Assembly: GCA_945957385.1 (NCBI GenBank)
Contig: CAMFKP010000028.1
Location: forward strand, 1-48,576
Direction of reading: 5' to 3'
Origin: an uncultured Aeromonadaceae bacterium
GTDB lineage: Bacteria; Pseudomonadota; Gammaproteobacteria; Enterobacterales; Aeromonadaceae
DNA: 48,576 nucleotides
The notes under the pieces are model-generated. The model did not search any database, was not told where the DNA came from, and saw only the letters and a program-made list of their open reading frames with translations. Below are positions 41,381 through 48,576 of the stretch, one piece after another (positions within the stretch are counted from its first letter, which is position 1; each line of letters begins with the position of its first letter). The translations under genes were made by a program, and so were the position numbers.

Positions 41381-43663
41381 TTAACGCGATTTCTGCCGCG
41401 CCGGTTTACCACTCCCCGCTACGGCTTTGCCTCGCGGCGCGTTAACCGTGCCACTGCGCTTACCATTTGCCGGGCGTTGACCCGTTGCCGACTTACCCGC
41501 CGTCACGTTGCGCTCGCCACTGACGGCGCGCTCACCGCGTGGCGCGGCGCGCCCTGATGCACGACGCTGATGGGCCGGATCGGTATGCCGCGTCAACGCA
41601 GGCTGACTCTTACCGGCGACCGCAGGACGGCGCCGACTTTGTGACTCTGGAGGCACCAGGAATTCAGGCCCACTGCCAATCAGGTGAGACAGCCCCATCT
41701 CCTGCAACGCATCACGGATCATTGGCCAGCCAGCCGCATCGTGATAACGCAAGATCGCCTTGTGCAGACGACGACGGCGCTCGCCTTTGACGACAAACAC
41801 CGGCTCAGACTTGTAGGTCACCTTGTGCAACGGATCGACCTCGGAGTAATACATGGTGGTCGCGGTGGCCAACGGTGACGGATAAAAATTCTGTACCTGA
41901 TCGAGGCGGAAATTATTGCGCTTGAGCCACAACGCCAGATTGATCATGTCCTCATCACGCGTCCCCGGGTGAGCAGAAATGAAGTACGGGATCAGATACT
42001 GCTCTTTGCCTGCCTCTTTCGAATACTTGTCGAACAGCTCCTTGAAGCGGTAATAACTGCCCATGCCCGGTTTCATCATCTTCGATAACGGGCCCTCTTC
42101 GGTATGTTCCGGAGCAATCTTCAGATAACCGCCAACATGGTGCATGACTAACTCGCGCACATAGCGCGGATCTTCCACCGCCAGGTCATAGCGCACCCCG
42201 GAGGCGATCAGAATCTTCTTGATCCCCTTGATTTGACGGGCTTTGCGATACAGGTTAATCGTCGGCGTGTGGTCGGTATCCATATGCGGACAAATGCTGG
42301 GATAGACACAAGAAGCGCGCCGGCAGCTCTCTTCGGCCTTAGGACTCTTGCAGCGCAACATATACATGTTGGCCGTCGGCCCCCCCAGATCGGAGATCAC
42401 GCCGGTAAAGCCAGGCACCGAATCGCGGATCGCGGCCACCTCATTAAGGATCGACTCCTCGGAGCGACTCTGGATGATCCGGCCTTCGTGTTCGGTGATG
42501 GAACAGAAACTACAGCCACCAAAGCACCCCCGCATAATGTTGACCGAGGTCTTGATCATGTCATAGGCCGGGATCTTCTGGTTCCCATACGCCGGATGCG
42601 GTACCCGTTGGTAAGGCAACGCAAACACGCTGTCCATCTCGTCAGTCGACAACGGCAGCGCCGGCGGATTGACCCAGACATAGCGATCGCCATGTTTTTG
42701 CATCAAGGCACGCGCGCAACCGGGGTTGGTTTCATGATGCAACACGCGCGAGGCATGGGCATACAGCACTTTGTCCGCTTTGACCTTCTCGTAGGAGGGC
42801 AGCAAGACATACGTCTGCTCCCAGGGTCTGGGCTTGGGAGGCTGCACCACCACTGGTTTGGCCTCAACGGCTTGGGGGAGCGGCTCTGACGTGGCGCAGG
42901 GCGCCCCTTCCATATAGGGATTCGGGATCGGATCAATCTTCCCCAGCTGATCCAGCCGGGTTGAATCTACACCACGCCAGCCAGGCAAGGCGTCACGCCG
43001 CAAGACTGCGGTACCGCGAATACCCTGCATCTGCGCCATATTCTCGCCACGCGATAAGCGGTGGGCGATCTCGGCGATGGGCCGTTCGGCATTACCGTAA
43101 ACCAGAATGTCAGCCTTGGAATCAAACAACACCGAGCGGCGGATGGTCTCGGACCAATAGTCATAATGCGCGATACGGCGTAATGAGGCCTCTATGCCAC
43201 CGATCACGACAGGCACATCTTTATAAGCCTCTTTGCAACGCTGGCTATAAACCAGAACCGCACGATCGGGGCGCTTGCCTCCGACATTACCCGGCGTATA
43301 CGCATCGTCGTGACGCAACTTTTTGTCTGCCGTGTAGCGGTTAATCATGGAGTCCATGTTCCCGGCGGAGACGCCAAAGAACAGATTCGGTTTGCCGAGC
43401 GCCATGAACGGCTCTTTGCTGTTCCAGTCCGGCTGAGCAATGATGCCCACGCGGAAACCTTGTGCCTCAAGGAAACGGCCAATCACAGCCATACCAAAGC
43501 TGGGGTGATCAACGTAGGCATCGCCGCTGATAATGACGATATCGCAGCTGTCCCAGCCCAGCTGATCCATCTCATCACGCGACATCGGCAAAAACGGTGC
43601 CGGACCAAGGCATTCCGCCCAATACTTCGGATAGGCGAACAGGGTGACTTCAGGCTGTTGCAT
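41381..43663 (-). CDS. ygiQ: YgiQ-family radical SAM protein
   Basis: A 760-residue radical SAM protein. An N-terminal cobalamin-binding-like region ([30 protein letters not shown], about 40-70) precedes the [4Fe-4S]-SAM motif CFGGCSFC near residues 380-387 and the conserved [22 protein letters not shown] block. The C-terminal 90 residues are basic, low-complexity and probably disordered (Arg/Gly/Ser/Lys rich). YgiQ proteins have no proven function; the cobalamin-SAM pattern suggests methylation or a related radical step. Length agrees with the family. Confidence 0.88.
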   Translation of the reverse strand: MQQPEVTLFAYPKYWAECLGPAPFLPMSRDEMDQLGWDSCDIVIISGDAYVDHPSFGMAVIGRFLEAQGFRVGIIAQPDWNSKEPFMALGKPNLFFGVSAGNMDSMINRYTADKKLRHDDAYTPGNVGGKRPDRAVLVYSQRCKEAYKDVPVVIGGIEASLRRIAHYDYWSETIRRSVLFDSKADILVYGNAERPIAEIAHRLSRGENMAQMQGIRGTAVLRRDALPGWRGVDSTRLDQLGKIDPIPNPYMEGAPCATSEPLPQAVEAKPVVVQPPKPRPWEQTYVLLPSYEKVKADKVLYAHASRVLHHETNPGCARALMQKHGDRYVWVNPPALPLSTDEMDSVFALPYQRVPHPAYGNQKIPAYDMIKTSVNIMRGCFGGCSFCSITEHEGRIIQSRSEESILNEVAAIRDSVPGFTGVISDLGGPTANMYMLRCKSPKAEESCRRASCVYPSICPHMDTDHTPTINLYRKARQIKGIKKILIASGVRYDLAVEDPRYVRELVMHHVGGYLKIAPEHTEEGPLSKMMKPGMGSYYRFKELFDKYSKEAGKEQYLIPYFISAHPGTRDEDMINLALWLKRNNFRLDQVQNFYPSPLATATTMYYSEVDPLHKVTYKSEPVFVVKGERRRRLHKAILRYHDAAGWPMIRDALQEMGLSHLIGSGPEFLVPPESQSRRRPAVAGKSQPALTRHTDPAHQRRASGRAAPRGERAVSGERNVTAGKSATGQRPANGKRSGTVNAPRGKAVAGSGKPARQKSR

Positions 43664-43764
43664 AACGACTCAAGGCAAAACTCAAAGGGGCGGCATTATA
43701 GCTTGTGAAGAAAATGTTGGCGAAGGTTATTTTTTGAACAGTTTTTATTCAATTCCAGAAAAAC

Positions 43765-43790
43765 AAAAGCGCCCCGAGAGGCGCTTTTTT
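43765..43790 (-). terminator. cold-shock gene terminator
   Basis: AAAAGCGCC-CCGAGA-GGCGCTTTT with T-rich flanks. On the minus strand it lies 33 bases past the csp stop. Confidence 0.75.
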
Positions 43791-43796
43791 CTGTCT

Positions 43797-43816
43797 CAGC
43801 CGTGTGAACACGGCTG
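43797..43816 (-). other. second hairpin between csp and its terminator
   Basis: CAGCCGTG-TGAA-CACGGCTG, 6 bases past the csp stop. It lies upstream of the terminator and may protect the 3' end. Confidence 0.5.
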
Positions 43817-43822
43817 ACCGCA

Positions 43823-44035
43823 TTAGGCGATAACGGTGACGTTTTCAGCCTGCGGGCCCTTTTGACCTTGGGTCACGCTGAACTGAACGCGTTGGCCTTC
43901 AGCCAGGGTCTTGAAACCTTGAGAGTTAATTGCTCTGAAGTGTACGAACACATCCGGGCCTTGGTCCTGCTCGATGAAGCCGAAACCCTTGGTCTCGTTG
44001 AACCATTTTACCTTGCCAGTGCGGACGTCAGACAT
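43823..44035 (-). CDS. CspA-family cold-shock protein
   Basis: A 70-residue single-domain cold-shock protein that binds single-stranded RNA and DNA and acts as an RNA chaperone. It shows [15 protein letters not shown] (RNP1) and DVFVHFRAI (RNP2), with the usual aromatic residues. The start at 44035 opens with [12 protein letters not shown]; the upstream in-frame ATG would add residues outside the fold. A promoter at 44182-44209 implies a 5' leader of about 140 bases, as in cold-inducible csp genes, though I could not confirm a cold box. Two hairpins follow the stop. Confidence 0.93.
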   Translation of the reverse strand: MSDVRTGKVKWFNETKGFGFIEQDQGPDVFVHFRAINSQGFKTLAEGQRVQFSVTQGQKGPQAENVTVIA

Positions 44036-44181
44036 AATCAATTTCCTAAGTAACATATATAACTGTGCCTGTGATCAGGCGGTAAAAGCTGAGAGGTGTT
44101 GACTTATGTAGCAACTAAGACGTCCCGCAAGGAATGCCATGGTCGAACAGATAAGCAGAGCCACGCTTTCAAGCTGCTTGC

Positions 44182-44209
44182 ATTGTAAGCGGCTGCCCCC
44201 ATAAGTCAA
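44182..44209 (-). promoter_or_regulatory. sigma-70-type promoter of the cold-shock gene
   Basis: On the minus strand: -35 TTGACT (44204-44209), 16-base spacer, -10 TACAAT (44182-44187). The expected start is near 44175, giving a leader of about 140 bases before the csp ATG. Confidence 0.6.
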
Positions 44210-44303
44210 TCAGGCTTTCGGGAAAAACGATATGCCATTTTTTAAACAGTGACAGGCGTCGCGCTAACAGAGTGTTATAAAGGAGCCACGGAGGGCATCA
44301 ACG

Positions 44304-44324
44304 AAGGTTCCCATAGGGAACCTT
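44304..44324 (-). terminator. dgkA hairpin
   Basis: A perfect 9-bp stem, AAGGTTCCC / GGGAACCTT, with 3-base loop, 6 bases past the dgkA stop on the minus strand. No T-run follows on that strand. Confidence 0.5.
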
Positions 44325-44329
44325 TCTAC

Positions 44330-44710
44330 TTACCACCAGCCAAACAGGTTCTGTCCTAATACGGCAATCCAGGTGACCGACGTCAACGCCAGACTGAGCA
44401 TCACCGCCGCTGAGCCCAGATCTTTAGCCCGCCCGGATAACTCATGGTGTTCAGAGCCGATGCGATCAACCACGGCCTCAATGGCTGAATTCAGGACCTC
44501 GACGATCACCACCAACCATGACACCAGCAGCAACAGCAACTGCTGCGTAATGCCATCACCGAGCCAAAATGCCAACGGCGTCAGCACTATCATCAGCATC
44601 AATTCTTGCCGGAACGCAGCCTCATGTCGCCATGCCGAGCATAGCCCCTTGGCGCTATAACCTGTTGCCTTGAAGATCCGGTACAAACCGGTATTACCTG
44701 GTTTAGCCAA
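44330..44710 (-). CDS. dgkA: diacylglycerol kinase
   Basis: A 126-residue inner-membrane enzyme of the three-helix DgkA type that phosphorylates diacylglycerol from membrane-derived-oligosaccharide synthesis back to phosphatidate. The block EVLNSAIEAVVDRIGSEHHELSGRAKDLGSAAV contains the active-site residues and matches E. coli. The start is probably the TTG at 44710 (giving MAKPGNTG), because GGGGG lies about 7 bases upstream; the ATG at 44728 has no ribosome-binding site. It is divergent from aroH. Confidence 0.93.
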   Translation of the reverse strand: MAKPGNTGLYRIFKATGYSAKGLCSAWRHEAAFRQELMLMIVLTPLAFWLGDGITQQLLLLLVSWLVVIVEVLNSAIEAVVDRIGSEHHELSGRAKDLGSAAVMLSLALTSVTWIAVLGQNLFGWW

Positions 44711-44860
44711 CGTGACACCCCCTATCATGAAGGGGCAAATGCTACCAAAGCCCGAGCGACGACTGAACAGGCGTTGCCTTTCTTTGGTGTTTTTTTTGCT
44801 TTAAGGTAGTGAGCACATGAAACGGACATCGTGATGCCGTACGTATTTGGGAAGAATTGA

Positions 44861-45925
44861 ATGTCTATTCATACCGATGAATTGAGAACCAAAAAAATTG
44901 AAGCGCTGGTCACCCCACGAGAACTGGCCGTAGATACCCCCGTTGATGCCACTATGGCACAACATATTTTCAGCGCACGTCATGAGATTGAAGCCATTTT
45001 GCGCGGCGATGATGCCCGTCTGTTGGTCATTGTGGGTCCCTGCTCCCTGCATGATCCTGCCGCTGCCGTGGCTTACGCCAACAAGCTGGCGCCATTACGC
45101 GCCCAATATGCCGACAGCCTGTGCATCATCATGCGCGCCTACTTCGAAAAACCACGCACCGTGGTCGGCTGGAAGGGATTAATCAACGATCCCGGACTGG
45201 ATGGCAGTTTCCGCGTCAATGATGGCCTGCGATTAGCGCGTAAATTACTGCATGATATCAATGCAGCCGGACTGCCCACCGCCACTGAATTTCTCGATAT
45301 GGTGACCGGACAGTACATTGCCGATCTCATCAGCTGGGGTGCAATTGGTGCCCGAACCACCGAAAGCCAAGTCCACCGCGAGATGGCCTCGGCGCTGTCG
45401 TGTCCAGTGGGCTTCAAAAATGGTACCGACGGCAACGTACGCATCGCGATTGATGCGGTCCGAGCCGCAGCCCACAGTCACATGTTCAACTCGCCGGATA
45501 AAGACGGCAAAATGACCATCTATCAGACCAGCGGCAATCCATACGGCCATGTGATCCTGCGTGGTGGCAAACGCCCGAATTACGATACAGCGAGCATTGA
45601 TGTCGCCTGTGCCGAACTCGCCAAGGCCGGTCTGCCTCAGCGGTTAGTCGTCGACTTTAGCCATGGTAACAGTCAAAAAGACCATCGCCGGCAGATGGAA
45701 GTTGGTGCCGATATCTGCGATCAGCTCAAACGTGGACGCACGGCGATTGCCGGCGTGATGATCGAGAGCTTTATCGCGGATGGACGGCAAGATGTGACGC
45801 CGGATTGTGCATTAACCTTCGGCCAAAGCATCACCGATGCCTGCCTGGGTTGGGAGCAAACAGCAGCGCTGCTTGCCAGTTTGGCAGATGCCGCCGCTGT
45901 ACGTCAGATCCGGCTTAGTCAGTAA
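44861..45925 (+). CDS. aroH: 3-deoxy-D-arabino-heptulosonate-7-phosphate synthase, AroH type
   Basis: A 354-residue type I DAHP synthase catalysing the first step of the shikimate pathway from phosphoenolpyruvate and erythrose-4-phosphate. VIVGPCSLHDPAAAVAYA, MRAYFEKPRTVVGWKGLINDP and GAIGARTTESQVHREMASALSCPVGFKNGTDG are hallmarks. HMFNSPDKDGKMTIYQTSGNPYGH and the N-terminal DELRTKKIEALVTPRELA match E. coli AroH better than AroF or AroG. The segment LDMVTGQ keeps the Val/Gly pair linked to tryptophan inhibition in AroH. Likely regulation by Trp is inferred. The 3' end overlaps btuD by 11 bases. Confidence 0.92.
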   Translation: MSIHTDELRTKKIEALVTPRELAVDTPVDATMAQHIFSARHEIEAILRGDDARLLVIVGPCSLHDPAAAVAYANKLAPLRAQYADSLCIIMRAYFEKPRTVVGWKGLINDPGLDGSFRVNDGLRLARKLLHDINAAGLPTATEFLDMVTGQYIADLISWGAIGARTTESQVHREMASALSCPVGFKNGTDGNVRIAIDAVRAAAHSHMFNSPDKDGKMTIYQTSGNPYGHVILRGGKRPNYDTASIDVACAELAKAGLPQRLVVDFSHGNSQKDHRRQMEVGADICDQLKRGRTAIAGVMIESFIADGRQDVTPDCALTFGQSITDACLGWEQTAALLASLADAAAVRQIRLSQ

Positions 45926-46676
45926 CGCCAATCGGCAGATAAAGCTGCCGGCCATTGGCCTGCAGCTTTATACTTTGCACCTTGAACACTTCGGCGAGCA
46001 AGGCATCGTCCAGTAGCGACATTTCGCCTGCGCGTGCCAATTGGCCCTGTTGCAGACAAACCAGGGCATCAGCATGCCCTAGCGCCAGATTAAAGTCATG
46101 CAACGCACAGATCACATGGATCCCGCCCTGCACCAGTTCGCGCAACAAAGACAACAGCTGCAGCTGATGGTGCCAATCCAGGCCTGCCAGCGGCTCATCC
46201 AGCAATAACAGGCGCGCCGTCGGGTTTAACCCAGGCCATATCTGCAGCAAGGTCTTGGCGATCAGTACCCGTTGCTGCTCCCCGCCCGACAACGCCGAAA
46301 AATCCCGCGCCAGCAGTGGCCATAAGTCCAGACGCGTCACCAAGTTGTCGCGATAAGGCGTGGCATGGTGCAGTGAGCGTCCACAGACCGATATGCCAAG
46401 ATCCAGCACCTCATGCACCGGAACCGGCATCGGATGCGCAAGCCGTTGCGGCAACATGGCGCGCAGCTGTGCTTGTTCATGAATCGGGAGACGCAGCAGA
46501 TCACGCTGACCGATACGCACGCTACCCTGTGCTGGCAGCAAGCCGCTTATCGCGTGCAGCAAGGTCGATTTGCCACTGCCATTGGGACCCACGAGCGCCA
46601 CCAGCGCCGGCTGTTCCCAGCGTAATGACAAGGGTGCCAATCGCGCAGGTACTGCCAGTCCATCCAGTTCAAACAT
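45915..46676 (-). CDS. btuD: vitamin B12 importer ATPase BtuD
   Basis: A 253-residue ATP-binding subunit of the BtuCD importer. It has the Walker A motif VGPNGSGKSTLL near 29-40, the signature ALSGGEQQRVLIAKTLL, Walker B ARLLLLDEPLAGLD, and the H-loop CALHDFNLALGHAD. The LxxxxPSGGE and Asp-rich spacing match E. coli BtuD better than siderophore ATPases, but the FecE/FhuC family cannot be ruled out. It overlaps btuC by 8 bases, so the two are translationally coupled. The stop overlaps the end of convergent aroH. Confidence 0.8.
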   Translation of the reverse strand: MFELDGLAVPARLAPLSLRWEQPALVALVGPNGSGKSTLLHAISGLLPAQGSVRIGQRDLLRLPIHEQAQLRAMLPQRLAHPMPVPVHEVLDLGISVCGRSLHHATPYRDNLVTRLDLWPLLARDFSALSGGEQQRVLIAKTLLQIWPGLNPTARLLLLDEPLAGLDWHHQLQLLSLLRELVQGGIHVICALHDFNLALGHADALVCLQQGQLARAGEMSLLDDALLAEVFKVQSIKLQANGRQLYLPIGVTD

Positions 46677-47661
46677 CCTGCCTCCGCACCAACATCAGCA
46701 CCAGCAGTGGCGCGCCAAACGAGGCCGTCACCATCCCTACCGGCAGCTCGCCAGCCTGAGGCAGACTCCGGGCCAACCAGTCCGCCCAAAGCAGGGTAAT
46801 GGCGCCGCCCAACGCAGCCGTCGGTAACACCAGCGCGACCCCCTGTCGGGTCAACAAACGCATCAGATGCGGCAATAGCAGACCCACAAACCCGATAGCG
46901 CCGGCTAGCGCGACCGCCACCCCGGTTAAAAACGCCACCGCCAATATCAGCTGCCAGCGCACACGTTTCAAATCCAATCCCAGCAAGTGCGCATGCTGCT
47001 CACCGAGTTGTAATTGCGCCAACCAATCCCGGCGCCACATTAACCAGGCGAGCACCAGCAGATAGGGTAACCACCAGAACAGGGGACGACTTTGGCCATA
47101 GGCCAGACTGCCCATCATCCAGAACAGGATCTCCCGCAGTGTGCCATCGTTGGCCATAAACAGCAGCCAGGTGGTCGCGGCACTGGCACAAATCCCCAAG
47201 GCCACTCCCAACAGCAGCAACCGGGAGATATCCAGGCGGTAATGTCGTAACAAGCCAAGCAACAACACCGTCATCAACATCGCACCGGAAAAAGCCGCCA
47301 GCGATAGCCCCCACGCAGCCAATGGCACCCCCATGGCTCGACATGCGACTAACGTCGCTACCGCCAATAACGAGGAACCACTGGAGATACCGATCAAACC
47401 AGGCTCGGCCAATGCGTTTTGCATCAATGTCTGTAGCACACAGCCACTGGCCGCCAACCCGGCACCAAGCAACATCGCCATACAGGCACGGGGCCAGCGC
47501 AACTGCCACAACACCTGGCGTTCAAAGTCACTCTGCGCCCAGGGCCAGTCGAGTGTCACCGCCCCCTGACTCAATGTCAGCAGCAACGAGATCACCAGAA
47601 GCACCAGCAACAGCGGGATCCACATCCGCGAGCTAAAGGCGGTAGAAAAAAAAGCGGTCAC
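46669..47661 (-). CDS. btuC: vitamin B12 importer permease BtuC
   Basis: A 330-residue permease of the FecCD/BtuC family with about ten helices. QLRWPRACMAMLLGAGLAASGCVLQTLMQNALAEPGLIGISSGSSL and GVALGICASAATTWLLF, FWMMGSLAYG, GAIGFVGLLLPHLMRL and ELPVGMVTASFGAPLLVLMLVR match E. coli BtuC. The start is uncertain: GTG 47661 gives the expected N-terminal length, while ATG 47625 and TTG 47682 are possible. With btuD it makes BtuCD; no btuF (binding protein) or btuB is in the window, so the periplasmic partner must be elsewhere. Confidence 0.78.
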   Translation of the reverse strand: MTAFFSTAFSSRMWIPLLLVLLVISLLLTLSQGAVTLDWPWAQSDFERQVLWQLRWPRACMAMLLGAGLAASGCVLQTLMQNALAEPGLIGISSGSSLLAVATLVACRAMGVPLAAWGLSLAAFSGAMLMTVLLLGLLRHYRLDISRLLLLGVALGICASAATTWLLFMANDGTLREILFWMMGSLAYGQSRPLFWWLPYLLVLAWLMWRRDWLAQLQLGEQHAHLLGLDLKRVRWQLILAVAFLTGVAVALAGAIGFVGLLLPHLMRLLTRQGVALVLPTAALGGAITLLWADWLARSLPQAGELPVGMVTASFGAPLLVLMLVRRQDV

Positions 47662-47771
47662 GGTCAAGCCTGCAGTTATCAACCTCGGGAGCGCATGGTA
47701 GCATGCCGACCGCGCCGGTGCCGCCCCTAGGACCTGTCTGCGGCGGCCTCATTGTCACAGGAGTTATCGCG

Positions 47772-48128
47772 ATGAATCCTATTCTGACCAGTTCTCTGCT
47801 GTTGCTGCTTAGCAACGTCTTTATGACATTTGCCTGGTATGCCCATCTCAAGGAGATGAGCCACAAGCCCTGGATCATTGCCGCCTTGGTCTCCTGGGGG
47901 ATAGCACTGTTTGAATACCTGATTCAGGTACCCGCAAATCGTATCGGTCACACCAGCTTGAGTGTTGGCCAGTTGAAGATTCTGCAGGAAGTCATAGCGC
48001 TGACGGTATTTGTCCCCTTCTCGGTGTTTTATCTCAAAGAGCAGATCAAGCTCGATTACCTGTGGGCCGGGTTGTGTATCTTGGGTGCGGTTTTTTTCAT
48101 CTTCCGCGAGAAGATCTTTGCGAGCTAA
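47772..48128 (+). CDS. DUF486 / DMT-like membrane protein
   Basis: A 118-residue inner-membrane protein with four helices: PILTSSLLLLLSNVFMTFAWYAHL, WIIAALVSWGIALFEYLI, EVIALTVFVPFSVFYL and YLWAGLCILGAVFFIF. The pattern, with the conserved GHTSLSVGQLKILQEVIAL segment, is that of the DUF486 family in the drug/metabolite transporter superfamily. Small four-helix members often dimerise and export small cations or unknown metabolites; none has a known role. The start at 47772 follows AGGAG about 9 bases upstream. It is divergent from btuC. Confidence 0.8.
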   Translation: MNPILTSSLLLLLSNVFMTFAWYAHLKEMSHKPWIIAALVSWGIALFEYLIQVPANRIGHTSLSVGQLKILQEVIALTVFVPFSVFYLKEQIKLDYLWAGLCILGAVFFIFREKIFAS

Positions 48129-48265
48129 TTCTGAAAATTCCAATATTGACAAGCGGATAGCTCATGATGGCGCGTATCATGGTCGCCTTGTTCTCGATAG
48201 TAACAAGCCGTTCAAAGTCGCTGACTGCTAGGCTTGAAGAGTGATCACCAAGGAGCATGTTTGTC

Positions 48266-48576
48266 ATGGAACTCGAGGAAATGTTGGAGATATTGGCCCG
48301 TCAGGATGGTTCTGATCTCTATCTGGCGACCAACGCCCCGCCGTGCGCCAAGTTTCAAGGGGTGCTCAAACCCCTGATCGATACCCCGCTACAACCTGGT
48401 GACGTTGCCCGCATCGCGCACCGGATCATGGATGAAGAGCAGCGACAAGCCTTCGATAAGGATCTGGAGATGAACCTGGCGCTGTCGCTGCCCAGAGTCG
48501 GACGCTTTCGTGTCAACATCTTCAAGCAACGCAACGAAGTCTCCATCGTTGCGCGGAACATCAAACTGGATATACC
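48266..48576 (+). CDS. pilU: PilU-type twitching-motility ATPase (partial, cut by window end)
   Basis: The first 103 codons of a PilT/PilU ATPase that powers type IV pilus retraction. The visible part is the N-terminal PAS-like region: MELEEMLEILARQDGSDLYL and the block RIMDEEQRQAFDKDLEMNLALS, followed by VGRFRVNIFKQRNEVSIVAR, which matches P. aeruginosa PilU better than PilT. The catalytic Walker and Asp-box motifs lie beyond the window. The start at 48266 is chosen because AAGGAG (48250-48255) is 10 bases upstream; the in-frame ATG at 48257 is too close to it. pilT, usually just before pilU, is not next to it. Confidence 0.85.
   Translation, partial: MELEEMLEILARQDGSDLYLATNAPPCAKFQGVLKPLIDTPLQPGDVARIAHRIMDEEQRQAFDKDLEMNLALSLPRVGRFRVNIFKQRNEVSIVARNIKLDI

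Noticed and set aside
44711-44860. TrpR operator upstream of aroH
   Set aside because: Expected from E. coli aroH, but no ACTAGT-type palindrome is visible in the upstream 150 bases.
1-48576. tRNA, rRNA, CRISPR, insertion sequences, prophage
   Set aside because: No tRNA cloverleaf or TTCGAATC-type arm near an acceptor, no regularly spaced repeats other than attC, no transposase or phage gene was recognised.

Overview
The window looks like a gammaproteobacterial chromosome. The order adhE - ychE - oppABCDF, the AroH-type DAHP synthase, PuuP, AroP, BtuCD, DgkA, YgiQ and PilU all read as close relatives of Enterobacterales or Aeromonadales proteins. An Aeromonadales-type organism is my best guess, inferred from gene content only. 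Most of the window is moderately GC-rich. Two stretches are clearly AT-richer: the left 4.3 kb and the 700-residue lipoprotein gene at 23.4-25.5 kb.

Left end (1-4326): the distal end of a chromosomal integron cassette array. Seven one-gene cassettes, all on the + strand, are separated by attC-like sites of about 70-95 bp. For most cassettes the first bases are the reverse complement of the R'' box at the end of the same cassette, as expected for excised circles. No integrase is present; by cassette polarity it should lie to the left. Five of the seven cassette genes encode predicted lipoproteins, one of them a probable rhombosortase-target lipoprotein whose C-terminal tail is written inside its attC. 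The last attC has a degenerate crossover box, and ordinary chromosome starts at the GNAT gene at 4362.

Accessory-like block (4.3-10.7 kb): mostly single genes. These are two GNAT acetyltransferases, a lipoprotein, an LprI-like periplasmic protein, a small membrane protein, a PAP2 phosphatase, an HTH-2TM protein, a periplasmic ankyrin protein and an RluA-family pseudouridine synthase.

Signalling and transport (11-25.5 kb): a membrane diguanylate cyclase, a double-PAS chemoreceptor, a YgiD-like dioxygenase + DoxX pair with a divergent LysR regulator, puuP preceded by an unlisted 42-codon ORF, an unusually long bifunctional PBP-like protein, aroP and a large lipoprotein.

Core block (25.6-36.7 kb): oppABCDF with a structured oppA leader and a hairpin between oppA and oppB, ychE, then adhE behind a promoter with a well-placed FNR-type site, and an HD-GYP protein.

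Right part (36.7-48.6 kb): a Cache chemoreceptor, YchJ, an EAL-CBS-GGDEF protein overlapping a convergent DUF2059 gene, YgiQ, a cold-shock protein with a long leader, DgkA, AroH, BtuCD (no BtuF in view), a DUF486 membrane protein and the start of pilU. Three c-di-GMP proteins (one GGDEF, one HD-GYP, one EAL/GGDEF), two chemoreceptors and PilU fit a motile, surface-sensing lifestyle. I saw no rRNA, tRNA, CRISPR array, insertion sequence or prophage.
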